The notes beneath the pieces are model-generated. The model did not search any database, was not told the DNA's origin, and saw only the letters and a list, made by a program, of their open reading frames with translations. 64,000 nucleotides of DNA from a bacterium (lineage in GTDB: Bacteria > Armatimonadota > Zipacnadia > Zipacnadales > Zipacnadaceae). Location of the stretch: the NCBI GenBank assembly GCA_030603495.1, contig JAUVXR010000005.1:58732-122731 (forward strand), given 5' to 3'. Below, one piece after another: positions 52,975 to 62,085 of this stretch. Position 1 is the first letter of the stretch. Each line of letters opens with the position of its first letter. The translations under genes and the position numbers were made by a program.

Positions 52975-53621
52975 GAGGCCCGCGAGAGCTGGACCAAGGA
53001 CAAACCACGGCGATGAATCGCAAACTGGTCACGGGGAATGTGTATGACAAATATCACTCGCGCAATCCAATTGCGCAGAAACTGATGAACGGTTTCATGC
53101 AATGTCTTAGCGGCTATGTGAGCTCTCTTACATCGGTACAGTCCATATTAGAGGTCGGTTGCGGGGAGGGTTACCTCGCGGGCGCTATCCGGGAACTTAG
53201 GCCTGATATCGATCTGTGCGCAATAGATATTGATGGGCGCCTCGTCGCTGAAGCACGAGACATGTTCCCGACGGTGACCTTTCTGGTCGCCGACATTTGC
53301 ACTTTGCCTTGGGAGAATAATAGCTTCGACCTGGTAATCGCGGCGGAGGTATTAGAGCACTTGGCGCAACCCGCCGCAGCCCTGAGAGAAATCAGTCGGG
53401 TTACCAGGCAGTATCTACTTGCCAGCGTGCCGAACGAACCGCTCTGGCGCATCCTTAATTGCCTAGGCTGCCGCTACGTCCGCTCATTGGGCAACACACC
53501 TGGACATGTCCAACACTGGAACACGACCAGCTTCAAGGAGTTCGTCCAGACGCAGTTTGCAGTGTTAGACGTAAGCACACCAATTCCTTGGAGCATGGTC
53601 CTGGCAGAGAAACACGTGTAG
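52968..53621 (+). CDS. Class I AdoMet-dependent methyltransferase
   Basis: A methyltransferase of about 217 residues from ATG 52968, whose start overlaps the stop of the glycosyltransferase gene (ATGGTAA). ATG 53013 is an alternative giving 202 residues. The AdoMet motif I is ILEVGCGEGYLAGAI, then AIDIDGRLVAEA, the post-I acidic residue, and AAEVLEHLAQPAAALREI, as in UbiE/ubiquinone-type enzymes. It probably acts on the product of the neighbouring sugar pathway; that is inference. Base composition is slightly less GC-rich than neighbours. Confidence 0.8.
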   Translation: MVRGPRELDQGQTTAMNRKLVTGNVYDKYHSRNPIAQKLMNGFMQCLSGYVSSLTSVQSILEVGCGEGYLAGAIRELRPDIDLCAIDIDGRLVAEARDMFPTVTFLVADICTLPWENNSFDLVIAAEVLEHLAQPAAALREISRVTRQYLLASVPNEPLWRILNCLGCRYVRSLGNTPGHVQHWNTTSFKEFVQTQFAVLDVSTPIPWSMVLAEKHV

Positions 53622-53681
53622 GTGAACAGGCCACTGCCCTGTTGTCAAAGATTGGACGCAGAAGGTAGCTATCCCTGATTA

Positions 53682-55319
53682 TCAATCTTCCGCAGGTAGC
53701 ACATCAAACACCACCACTTCGCCAGGTCGGATCTCGGGTGGGACGGTTACGGTAGCAAGAAGCTGCATGCCCGGCTGCTGGTCGAGAGCCTGGGCTAACG
53801 CACTATCTCCCCACACTAAGAAGGTGCCGGCGCCGGCATCACGCAGCTCCCTGGCTATCTGGGCAGGTGAATCGCTGGCGGGTCGGCCCAGGTATTTCAT
53901 CCGCAGCCGGTAGCTTACGTACAGGCCATAGAACCACTCACTGGCCGCCAGCGGCGGGCGCAACGGTAGTGAGGAGAGCTTCTTCGCTACGTAGGCGTTG
54001 CCCCAATCAGGCGGATGGATAAAGTGCCAGCGGATGCCCGCAACAGGATTGATCAGGAATACTACCGTGAGCAGCGCAATCGCCAGGTAAGCTCTGTTCA
54101 AGCCCTGTCGTGCGCCCCGCGCAGTAATGCGCTGCCGCTCAGCACCCAAGACAAGCACTTGCAGCAGCAGGAAAGCCGTCCCCACCAGCACCGGCTCCAG
54201 CGGCATGAAGTAGCGGGGGATAGCATGAAGTAATATGTAGCCGGAGGCGTAGGCGATTGTTGTCCAGATCGCCCACCGCACAGGCCTTGCCCAGTTGCGG
54301 CCGGTGCTGCGGGCTATTGCTAGCAGCAAGGCGCAAAACAGCACGCCGCTCATAATACCCCAATGCGCAACATGCCCGACGAACCTCCGGAATGCTGTCA
54401 GGTTCTTGTCGATCTTCCGCAGGTAGTGCTTAAACGAGGCGAGATCCGCAAAGGAGCTCCAATAAGAGTACGAAAAAGTCTGGTTAAGAGGATCTTCCAA
54501 CGTATTGAGCCGCTTTCCTTGTGGTTGGGCCAAACCGCGCAGAGCGGGGGGGTCAAGGCGATGGACCGGGCCAGCATAAGACCAGGCTCCGGCTGAGGCA
54601 GTGCTAATCGTGGGGTATCCGTACTTGACCGATATCGCCGTCGCCCAGGGCAGGACGAAGACCGCAGCACCGGCCAGGCCTAAGGCGATAGTCCGCACGG
54701 CACGCCCGCCTGCCCCGGGCCCGGCTCGCCGACTGTACACCACCGCCAGTACCGAGAAATGCAGAACAAAGAAGGGAAAGGCATAAGCCTTGGCCAGGTA
54801 GGCTAGCCCGGCGACCAACCCACACTTGAAGGCAGCACCGCGCCGCTCGACGAGACTGGTATCCAGGCTCTGCCAGAAGTACACACTGAGGATCGCCGCT
54901 ACCAGCAGGTCGGGAGTCAGCAGAATCACGCTGCGGTCCAGGGCCATTGCTGCCACTGCCAGGGTAGCCGCCCAGCGCAGCGGCCGGGATAGCCCCAACC
55001 GACCGAATAACGACCAGGCCACGAAAGTCAGCCCCAGCCCACTGAGCAGCAGGATGCCTCGGGCAGCCACGAACGGCGAAATGCCTACGCGCAGCGGCAG
55101 GGAGATCAGCCAGGGCAGTAAGGGGCTCCAGTGGCCCCCGAGCGCGGCACCCCACTCGCCTTTGGCCCAGTGCTCAGCCAGGAGCAGGTACAAGACACCA
55201 TCGGTGTTGAGCTGATTTACACACCGAGCTGCCAGGGGAATGCCGACGGCAAGGTACAGAGCTGCCAGTACCACCAGCCAGCGCCGGTCAGCCTGTCGGC
55301 TTGTCCTCTGGAGTGGCAT
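53682..55319 (-). CDS. GT39/ArnT-like membrane glycosyltransferase
   Basis: A 545-residue polytopic membrane protein with about eleven hydrophobic segments. The first loop holds NQLNTDGVLYLLLAEHWAKG, where PMT/ArnT enzymes keep catalytic acidic residues. It would transfer a sugar from polyprenyl phosphate to a periplasmic acceptor. ATG 55319 lies six bases after the stop of the thioredoxin-like gene, so the two are one unit. It is a second copy of the fold seen at 31332-33002, but not a close duplicate by eye. Confidence 0.75.
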   Translation of the reverse strand: MPLQRTSRQADRRWLVVLAALYLAVGIPLAARCVNQLNTDGVLYLLLAEHWAKGEWGAALGGHWSPLLPWLISLPLRVGISPFVAARGILLLSGLGLTFVAWSLFGRLGLSRPLRWAATLAVAAMALDRSVILLTPDLLVAAILSVYFWQSLDTSLVERRGAAFKCGLVAGLAYLAKAYAFPFFVLHFSVLAVVYSRRAGPGAGGRAVRTIALGLAGAAVFVLPWATAISVKYGYPTISTASAGAWSYAGPVHRLDPPALRGLAQPQGKRLNTLEDPLNQTFSYSYWSSFADLASFKHYLRKIDKNLTAFRRFVGHVAHWGIMSGVLFCALLLAIARSTGRNWARPVRWAIWTTIAYASGYILLHAIPRYFMPLEPVLVGTAFLLLQVLVLGAERQRITARGARQGLNRAYLAIALLTVVFLINPVAGIRWHFIHPPDWGNAYVAKKLSSLPLRPPLAASEWFYGLYVSYRLRMKYLGRPASDSPAQIARELRDAGAGTFLVWGDSALAQALDQQPGMQLLATVTVPPEIRPGEVVVFDVLPAED

Positions 55320-55324
55320 TCGAT

Positions 55325-56182
55325 TCACTCTTGGTGCTCCAGACTTTCCGCAAGCCACTGGTCAAGCTCGTCTGGGGAGACCGGGGTTGTGGGGTAGCGG
55401 CGGGCCAGCTCCTTTTCGCCCCGGAACAGGACCAGGCAGGGAATCTCGGTCACGTCGAAGGCGATGGTGAGCGGGATGTTCTGGGCGGTATCCACCGCGG
55501 CGAACTTCACCTGGCCGATGTAGTCGTGTGCCCGGTCTTCGAGCATCAGCTTGAGCAGCAGGGCATCGTCAGACTGTTCGGCCCAGAAACACACCAGCAC
55601 CGGCACCTCGGCGTCAAGCACCTCAGGCTTGAAGTTCGCCAGTGAGAGTTCGACCACAGGGCCGCTCTGCTCTGCCTCACCAGTATCTGCGGCGGGAGGT
55701 TGTTCACCCAACTGAGGCTGCGGCGCTGCCCCCCCGGCGGCCAACTCCTCGGCAGTGACTGCGAACGGCTCGGGCAAGCCCGCCAGCGTGCCCAGCAAAT
55801 CAACCTTCCATTGCCCCTCCTCTTTGACCAGCTTTACCTCCAGCGACCGGAGCTGGAGCAGCGCAGCAACAGTAGCAGTGTCCCCGTCAACTACTGATTC
55901 GTGAGGAACCAGGCGGGGGACAATCAAGTACGTGGCCAACGGCTCGATCACCTGGTCGCCCCATCTGCTTAACGCCTCCCGGGACTTGGTGCCGACAACT
56001 TCATTGAGCGGGGCTGAGTCTATTTGACTTTCCTTGAGGGCAGCAGCCAGGGCATAACTAAACTCGCTGACGACCTGCTCGGGCGTTCTGGCTTGCTCTT
56101 TTTCTTGTGCTCGCACCTTGCCCGTCATCACAACCAGGCCAACTACCAGTGCAGCAGCTAACCATCTTGTGGCGATCTTCAT
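55325..56182 (-). CDS. Exported thioredoxin-fold protein without active cysteines
   Basis: A 285-residue protein with a signal peptide (ATRWLAAALVVGLVVMTG) from ATG 56182, eight bases after GAGGAGAGG. Residues 35-150 form an NTF2-like or unknown domain (SEFSYALAAALKESQ). After a Pro/Ala linker, residues 185-280 read as a thioredoxin fold: VLVCFWAEQSDDALLLKLML, FAAVDTAQN, and the cis-Pro segment TEIPCLVLFRG. The usual WCGPC is replaced by WAEQSD, so no CxxC redox pair exists. It may bind partners rather than exchange disulfides. Confidence 0.75.
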   Translation of the reverse strand: MKIATRWLAAALVVGLVVMTGKVRAQEKEQARTPEQVVSEFSYALAAALKESQIDSAPLNEVVGTKSREALSRWGDQVIEPLATYLIVPRLVPHESVVDGDTATVAALLQLRSLEVKLVKEEGQWKVDLLGTLAGLPEPFAVTAEELAAGGAAPQPQLGEQPPAADTGEAEQSGPVVELSLANFKPEVLDAEVPVLVCFWAEQSDDALLLKLMLEDRAHDYIGQVKFAAVDTAQNIPLTIAFDVTEIPCLVLFRGEKELARRYPTTPVSPDELDQWLAESLEHQE

Positions 56183-56231
56183 TGCGAATCCTCTCCTCAA
56201 AACCTCTCTGCCAGCGTGTTGCTGGCTCGGA

Positions 56232-56876
56232 TCATGGTATCCAAAACTTTCCGTCATCAACCTGATTGGCGTGCAGGGGCTTGGCGTGGCCGTCGAGGAA
56301 TCCGAAGCTGGCCCAGTCGTCGTGGCGGAAGGCCACCCGGCTGAGCCGGTGGGCGACGTACGAGCTGCCCATCGCGCCGACGCTGGACTTCATATCGAAG
56401 AACAGAATCAGTTCGCTTACCCGTTCCAGGCTGGACATCGAGCGAGCCAGGTGCGCGTGTCCGTAGCCAGTCAGGTAGGTCAGGCCGTAGTTGATGCCGT
56501 AGCTGTGGGGCAGGTCGGTGCTGTTGCGGGCGCTCTGGGGGGCACCGTCTACCGGGCAGATGATAATCTGTTCGCTGGCCAGGTAAGGCTGGAGCAGCAC
56601 GCACCAGGTAACCCCCAGCGTGCCCTGGGAGTTATCCCAGTTTCGGGCCGGTACCAGTCGCCGCCCGAAGTCGGTGCAGTACATCTGCGAGGCTGCGAGG
56701 AGCTGCTTGACCTGGGAGATGCAGGCGGCCTTGTAGCCACTGCTCTTGGCCCTGGCAAATACGGGAAACAATATCGCCACCAGGATAGCTATGATGGCGA
56801 TTACGACCAGCAATTCGATCAGGGTGAAGCCGCTGTGAAGTTGTCGCAAACGCCCGGAGCCAGCCACAGTAGTCAC
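56232..56876 (-). CDS. Type II/IV pseudopilin-like protein (Armatimonadota type)
   Basis: A 214-residue prepilin with the methylation motif GFTLIELLVVIAIIAILVAI followed by LFPVFARAKSSGYKAACI. The C-terminal DUF1559-like or H-x9-DG-type domain ends GFLDGHAKPL. Prepilin peptidase would cut before Phe of GFTLIE. Proteins with this FPVFARA continuation are numerous in Armatimonadota. ATG 56876. No secretion ATPase or other pilin gene is close by. Confidence 0.88.
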   Translation of the reverse strand: MTTVAGSGRLRQLHSGFTLIELLVVIAIIAILVAILFPVFARAKSSGYKAACISQVKQLLAASQMYCTDFGRRLVPARNWDNSQGTLGVTWCVLLQPYLASEQIIICPVDGAPQSARNSTDLPHSYGINYGLTYLTGYGHAHLARSMSSLERVSELILFFDMKSSVGAMGSSYVAHRLSRVAFRHDDWASFGFLDGHAKPLHANQVDDGKFWIP

Positions 56877-56942
56877 TATTTCGCCCCCGGGCCTGTCAAT
56901 TCCTTGTCGCTCTGCCTTGGGCGGTCCCTAGTCGCGACAAGA

Positions 56943-56968
56943 TCCGCCTTCGCCAAGGCTACGGTGGA
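56943..56968. repeat. Hairpin repeat-like element
   Basis: TCCGCC pairs with GGTGGA around a 14-base interior that itself contains CCTT/AAGG. It lies in the 153-base gap between the pilin and the 5'-nucleotidase-like genes. From memory, close variants recur in environmental genomes of this kind, but I see only one copy here. Confidence 0.35.
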
Positions 56969-57029
56969 CGCGATGTCGCTCCTACCGAATGAGTGGACTG
57001 AGCGGCGAGGTGCGGCGGTTCCTTAGTGG

Positions 57030-57677
57030 CTAGCGGCCAACGGTGATACGGCCCTGGCCAGTGTAGTTAAGCTGGTCCTTGGAGTCTACAAAGCTGGTGA
57101 TGATCGTGGCCAGCCCCGTGCTGCCGCGGCGGACGATGTTATCTTCGCCGAAGATCTTGAAGTAGCCCGAGCCGCCCTTGGCCAGAAACAGAGGCATTAC
57201 CACCTGGTACTCCTTGCCATCCTCCAATGCCTGGGTATTAGTGGCCAGCGAGGTAATACGCTGGTTGCGTGGCGCCTTGGGGTCATACTTGATCTTCAGC
57301 CCCGAGACTTGCAGGAAAGCACTATTGGGCAGGGGCAGACGGCTGAGGCTGCGTTCCAAGGCCTCCCGAATCTGTGCTCCGGTCAGTTTGGAGACTGCCC
57401 AGGTCTCATCAGGCGTTTGCAGCAAGCTCGTAATCTGCTGCTCGGTCGGCTTGTTAGCCGGAATGGTGCCCGACTTGAAGGAGACCGCCGCGACCAGCGC
57501 GATGGTAGTGTTCGACGCAGTGCAGAGCGCATCCGCAGTCAGGTCGCCGAAACTGGTCTCACGCTTGTCAGCGTTGACCGTGGACAACTCGTCAGCCGCC
57601 CCCGCAGTCACGTATTGTAGTACAACTGCGCCTCCGGCCAGCAGGACAACTGCCGCGATCATTCCTATTTTTCTCAT
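57030..57677 (-). CDS. Exported stand-alone 5'-nucleotidase C-terminal domain
   Basis: A 215-residue protein with a signal peptide ([20 protein letters not shown]). The mature part matches the substrate-binding C-terminal domain of UshA-type 5'-nucleotidases: [39 protein letters not shown], then [13 protein letters not shown]. The catalytic metallophosphatase domain that normally precedes it is missing. It overlaps the prfB start region in reverse order: its start ATG overlaps the prfB stop by four bases. It could bind nucleotides without cleaving them. Confidence 0.75.
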   Translation of the reverse strand: MRKIGMIAAVVLLAGGAVVLQYVTAGAADELSTVNADKRETSFGDLTADALCTASNTTIALVAAVSFKSGTIPANKPTEQQITSLLQTPDETWAVSKLTGAQIREALERSLSRLPLPNSAFLQVSGLKIKYDPKAPRNQRITSLATNTQALEDGKEYQVVMPLFLAKGGSGYFKIFGEDNIVRRGSTGLATIITSFVDSKDQLNYTGQGRITVGR

Positions 57678-58793
57678 GCCAGCTCACCACCTTGCCCGGC
57701 CACGGTCTGGAGATACACACGGATGAACGGGTCAATCTCGCCATCTAGTACTGCCTCGACATTGGCCACTTCCACATTGGTGCGATGGTCCTTGACCATC
57801 GTATACGGCTGCATTACGTAGGACCTGATCTGACTGGCAAACGCGATATCTTGCTTATGCTCACGCAGGTTATCAATCTCCTGGGCGCGCTCGGCCCGCT
57901 CATGCTCGGCCAGCCGTGCCTGCAATACCTGCATTGCGAAGCGCCGGTTAGCGTGCTGTGAGCGCTCCGCCTGCGACTGGGCCGTAATCCCCGTGGGCAA
58001 GTGCGTAATGCGCACTGCTGAGTCGGTCTTGTTGACGTGCTGGCCACCAGCCCCGCCGGACCGAAAGGTCTCGACACGCAAGTCCTCCGGATTGATGCTG
58101 ACCTCCACATCTTCTGCAACTTCCGGTATCACGTCCACAGAAGCGAAGCTGGTATGGCGACGCTTCGAGCTGTCAAAGGGCGAGAGGCGTACTAGACGGT
58201 GAACGCCGCCTTCCGCCCTAAGATACCCGAAGGCCCGCAGGCCCACTACCCGGCCCGTGACGTTGCGGAAGCCCGCGGCATCGCCCTCAACGAACGAGAC
58301 CACCTGGAACTCATAGCCATGCCGCTCCGCCCACCTGCGGTACATCCGCAGCAGCATCTCCGCCCAGTCGCATGCCTCCGTCCCACCAGCCCCGGCAGTA
58401 ATGGTCAGGATAGCGTTGGCGCTATCGTACTTGCCACTGAGCGTCGCGGCCAGCTCCAGCTCCTGGAGCTGCGCTCGCGCCGACTCGATCCCTGCAATAA
58501 TCTCCGCGATGACGCTCTCGTCGTCTTCCTCTTGAGCCAACTCCAGTAGCACCTCGAGGTCGCCGAGCTTCCCGCTCAGCTCATCCCAGGGATCAACGGT
58601 TGCGCGCAGCGCACTGAGCTTCTGCATCAGCTCCTGGGCACTGGACGCATCATTCCAGAAGTCCGGCTCCTGAGTGCGGTTTTCAAGCTCCGCTATCTGC
58701 CCACGGCGGCCAGCCAGGTCAAAGACGATCCCCGACCTGCTGGAGGGTATCGTGCAGCTCCTTCAACTGACCGTCAGTATCCTGCATCAACAT
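57674..58793 (-). CDS. prfB: Peptide chain release factor 2 with programmed +1 frameshift
   Basis: RF2, which releases chains at UGA and UAA. Translation begins at ATG 58793 (or 58787), after AGGAGA, and reads 24 codons to an in-frame TGA at 58721-58719. The classic shift site CTTTGAC is present, with a GGGGAT purine block ahead of it, so ribosomes slip +1 after CTT and continue in the frame of the remaining 348 residues. The product of about 372 residues has the RF2 motif SPF ([11 protein letters not shown]) and the catalytic GGQ ([11 protein letters not shown]). High RF2 completes termination at this TGA; low RF2 favours the shift. Confidence 0.97.
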
Positions 58794-58920
58794 AATGGTC
58801 CAGTTCTCCTGCCTACCTTGACATTGTGTTAGACAAACGCCCTCGCCAATAGTTCTGTGCAAAGAATTCGGGCCTAATGCTCAGGCTGGCCTCCCAGCGC
58901 TTCGTTTGGGGCTCGACGGG

Positions 58921-59868
58921 CTATTCCCCCTCGTGGCGCAACTGGTAGAGCAACACGGCGGCATAGTTGATCCAGCGCTCTTCTTCCGGAGAGACTGGGG
59001 TGCGAATATTGGCAATGTCTTCCAGAATGTGCATCGCCTGGCCCTCGTCGCCATCTACGTACTTGGCCACCGCCATGAAATACTTCACTTCGACCTGGCG
59101 CTTTGAATCCGGATAGGTATTCAGATAGCTCGCCAGGTCCCGATAGCCCTGCGAGGGTTGATCAGGGAGAGCCATTATTGTCAGGTCCAGCTCAGCATCC
59201 GCCCGGGCCCCGGCCCGATTCTCGGGATCCAGCTCAATGGCAAGGTTTAGGCTCTTTTTCGCGTCTCCGTAGAGTTGTAGCTCCAGACATATGTGCCCCA
59301 GACGGGCATAGGCCCCGGCCTGCTTAAGCTCCTCCTCGGGTGCGTTCTGGGCGGCGATGAGAAGCTTGACCGTATCGAGGACATCAACGAACTTGGCCGC
59401 CGGAATATAATCGTGAATCTCAAACGCCTTGCGGCCGCCCGCGTTGAAGAAGAGGTGAACCGGCAGCAGGTACAACGTGGCGCTTTCCAGATCATGATCC
59501 GCGTCGGGCAGTAGGCTCGCCTGGTACTGCCGGATGAAACCATGATTCGCCGGGTGGTTGACATCCAGAGCACACAGCACATAGTTACGCAGCATCTGCT
59601 TGACCTGTGGGTTGATCAGGGTCAGGCGATTCATCTTCTCGCACGAATCGTGTTCTTTTGTCTCCTGCCAGTCCTCCGCTGGCAGAGAACGCCGTTGCCA
59701 AATATAGACATACACTGGCTTGCCGCTCTCTTGCGCCGCGGCCAGGGCTGCCTCCCAGCTTTCGTGCCAGACGTTAGGCTCAGCTGCAAGTGCCGATACA
59801 ATCATTACGCAGCAGCTAACAGCAGCGAGTATAACCGGTAGACTCCACATGCCCCACCGGCGACGCAT
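58921..59868 (-). CDS. Exported thioredoxin-fold/TPR protein without active cysteines
   Basis: A 315-residue protein with a signal peptide (LPVILAAVSCCVMIVSALAA) from ATG 59868. Residues 35-165 resemble thioredoxin-like domains of the DUF255/thiol-disulfide group (ESWEAALAAAQESGKPVYVY, DVNHPANHGF, and LLPVHLFFNAGGR with the cis-Pro position), but the CxxC is replaced by WQRRSLP. C-terminal TPR repeats (about 185-300; LGHICLELQLYGDAKKSLNL) follow. It is probably periplasmic and binds partners. It is the second redox-dead thioredoxin fold in 4 kb. Confidence 0.75.
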   Translation of the reverse strand: MRRRWGMWSLPVILAAVSCCVMIVSALAAEPNVWHESWEAALAAAQESGKPVYVYIWQRRSLPAEDWQETKEHDSCEKMNRLTLINPQVKQMLRNYVLCALDVNHPANHGFIRQYQASLLPDADHDLESATLYLLPVHLFFNAGGRKAFEIHDYIPAAKFVDVLDTVKLLIAAQNAPEEELKQAGAYARLGHICLELQLYGDAKKSLNLAIELDPENRAGARADAELDLTIMALPDQPSQGYRDLASYLNTYPDSKRQVEVKYFMAVAKYVDGDEGQAMHILEDIANIRTPVSPEEERWINYAAVLLYQLRHEGE

Positions 59869-59911
59869 TCGCTCCGACACCCGATATACAGAACACACTA
59901 GTCTGCATCTC

Positions 59912-60388
59912 CTATCTGTCAGCCAAACGCATGAAGTAGTATATTTTACGCCCTACCTCCCCATAACCCAGCCGGGGATATAACGCCTGCCCGCGCTCGT
60001 TGCACGTCAGGGTCTCAATCTGACTATAAATCATACCCTCTGCCCCAAAATAGTCAAGGGCAGCATCGAGCAGCGCCTTGCCCACGCCCTTGCCCTGGTG
60101 GCCTGTCGCCACGGCGAGATTATGAACATGGCCGGTCAGCATTTGTCGGTCCAACTCGGTAGTGACGTAGCCCACCGGCTCGCCGGCGACCTCCGCCACC
60201 AGCGTTCCCTCCGGGCTGGCCTCTATCTCCGCGGCGACCTCTTCAGTCTTGCACTGCTGCCAGGGCACCTCGTTACGGACCTCGAATTTGCGCTCAATCA
60301 AGGCGGGCATAGCGACCGCCCCAAACACCTCAGCAGTGATCTGTAGCAGCAGGCGTCGGTCTGATGGCTGGTACTTGCGGACTATCAC
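59912..60388 (-). CDS. GNAT family N-acetyltransferase
   Basis: A 158-residue acetyl-CoA-dependent acyltransferase. The acetyl-CoA loop is GHQGKGVGKALLDAAL (Q/R-x2-G-x-G/A), preceded by LAVATG in the central strand and followed by YPRLGYGEVGRKIYYFMRL. The acceptor amine cannot be predicted. Its start at ATG 60388 lies 13 bases after the stop of the PHP-like gene on the same strand, suggesting co-transcription. Confidence 0.85.
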   Translation of the reverse strand: MIVRKYQPSDRRLLLQITAEVFGAVAMPALIERKFEVRNEVPWQQCKTEEVAAEIEASPEGTLVAEVAGEPVGYVTTELDRQMLTGHVHNLAVATGHQGKGVGKALLDAALDYFGAEGMIYSQIETLTCNERGQALYPRLGYGEVGRKIYYFMRLADR

Positions 60389-60400
60389 GTAATAGCTCCT

Positions 60401-62011
60401 CTACCAGATATGTCGTGCCGTCAGCGAGTATACCTTCGCTGGATAGTCGTATCTGAGCTGGAAGTACGAGTATTCCACTGCCAGTTGGCTGATCTCGGGC
60501 CACTCCAATAGCGGCGAACTACGGTCGCCGATCCGCGCGATGCCCTCGGCTAGTCGGTCCAGCCCCATCCACCCCTGAAGCTCCCGGTCCCAGCTCGTAC
60601 GGATTATCACGTTATCGGCGCCAGTTAGGTGCGTCAGCCGGCGTTCGGCTTCGTCGTGCCAGACGAAATAGCCGTTCAACGCAGCTTCGAGCTGGCCGAT
60701 CGGCTTGATGGCGGCAGCGATCATCCACGGCAGATACATTCCCCCCGCGGCATACGCCCGGCCCTCGGCCAGCGCCTGACGGAGGCTCTCTTCGGTAGTA
60801 TCCTCCGACTCGATTATAGTATAAGGCAGTCCCACCGCCGCGCCGTAGGGGCTATTGCTGCCGTACAAGGCCGGCTTGCCCCCCAATGCCGGCTCATAGA
60901 GTATCTGCAGGGTACGAAACATCTCAAAGAGGCCCGCCTGGATCAGGTAACCGTCGAACGGCATCTCCCGCAGCACCTGCGGTCCGCCAGCAACCCCCGG
61001 ATGCGCCAGGAGCGCCAGGCCCCCCTGATCGTGAATCATCTCCAGAGTTTTCTTCATAGTCATCTGTTCAGGCACCCACGTGCGCACAAACAGCGCCAGG
61101 ATTCCGCCGCTGGTAGTGTCCACATACTCACCGATGATCACGCGAAAATCGGCCGGCAGCCTTCCCTCGTCGCGCAGCCGCGCCGCGGTCCGCTGCGCCC
61201 GCTGAGCGCCATCAATGCGGTTGCGGTCCGCAATGACCACGGCCTTCAGGCCCCGCTGCCCCGCCCGCAGCAGCATCTTCTCCAGACAGGTGGTTGAATC
61301 GTAGGAGGTGTTGCTCGCCACCCGCAGATCTATGGGCACTAATCCCTCGCCGGAGGTGACTTCCGTGAGGCTGTCCGGCAATAATTCCAGCACCTTCGGT
61401 GCCACTAACTCCGCCAGAAGCTCCCGGGAAAGGTACTGCTGGCGACTCAGTGCGGCCTCCAGCGTTTCCCGCTCCGCGTCTTCGTACTCCCGATGTGTCC
61501 ACCAGTAGGCTGCAGCCAGTACCACCCGCCTCAGCGCAAAATCATCATCCTCATTCATCCGCTGCACCTCTTCAGCCGCAATCCGGTAGGGGTTGGCCCA
61601 CCCCCGCTGTCTAAGCCACGGGGAGTTCACATAGTCGTCGTAGCACAATTCATCGTAGTTCCGGCCCGGATCAAATTCAGGAACAAAGCCGGGAGAGAAC
61701 TCCAGTGACACGTGCCACTGCCAGCCCAGGTCAATGGGATAACGGTACGCGATCCGGGGCGCGTACTCACCTGGGTCATACGATTCGGCCCGGTACAGGC
61801 TTCCCCGACGCTCCTTTGTCCCAGGCACGACGCTAAGTGCAGGCAACTGGGCGAAGAGCGTGTCCTGCCAGGATGAATAGCTGGGCGTGGCATCCAGATG
61901 AAGGTCGGACCGGACTGTCGCCAACGACTCACCGAGCACACCTGAATAGACGGGCCGTGCCCACAACGCAGAGGGAGAACCGGCCAGCAAAATGCCGCCC
62001 GCCATAACCAC
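60401..62011 (-). CDS. Exported degenerate PHP-domain protein
   Basis: A 536-residue protein; the first available start is GTG 62011, inside a signal-peptide-like stretch (AGGILLAGSPSALWARP). The frame is open 17 codons further up without a standard start. Residues 225-345 follow the PHP layout, but several metal-binding His are replaced: DLRVASNTSYDST (normally DLHxHS), VIADRN (normally ITDHN), GGILAL (normally GHxLAL). The Glu of GEYV and the LAHPG His survive. The preceding 200 residues and C-terminal 150 are unrecognised. Probably no longer a normal PHP phosphoesterase. Confidence 0.65.
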   Translation of the reverse strand: MVMAGGILLAGSPSALWARPVYSGVLGESLATVRSDLHLDATPSYSSWQDTLFAQLPALSVVPGTKERRGSLYRAESYDPGEYAPRIAYRYPIDLGWQWHVSLEFSPGFVPEFDPGRNYDELCYDDYVNSPWLRQRGWANPYRIAAEEVQRMNEDDDFALRRVVLAAAYWWTHREYEDAERETLEAALSRQQYLSRELLAELVAPKVLELLPDSLTEVTSGEGLVPIDLRVASNTSYDSTTCLEKMLLRAGQRGLKAVVIADRNRIDGAQRAQRTAARLRDEGRLPADFRVIIGEYVDTTSGGILALFVRTWVPEQMTMKKTLEMIHDQGGLALLAHPGVAGGPQVLREMPFDGYLIQAGLFEMFRTLQILYEPALGGKPALYGSNSPYGAAVGLPYTIIESEDTTEESLRQALAEGRAYAAGGMYLPWMIAAAIKPIGQLEAALNGYFVWHDEAERRLTHLTGADNVIIRTSWDRELQGWMGLDRLAEGIARIGDRSSPLLEWPEISQLAVEYSYFQLRYDYPAKVYSLTARHIW

Positions 62012-62085
62012 GGCTGACCACGACCAAGCTACTGCGCCGGACTTCCGGGTGCCAATTGCCGATCACGCCACCTTTACGCGGGGGG

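Noticed and set aside
56118..57026. Plus-strand ORF of 302 codons
   Set aside because: Antisense to the pseudopilin, whose N-terminal motif is unambiguous.
58930..58960. tRNA-like string (GTGGCGCAACTGGTAGAGCA) on the plus strand
   Set aside because: It is the complement of codons for YQLRHE at the end of the thioredoxin/TPR gene. No acceptor stem, anticodon arm or T arm can be built around it.
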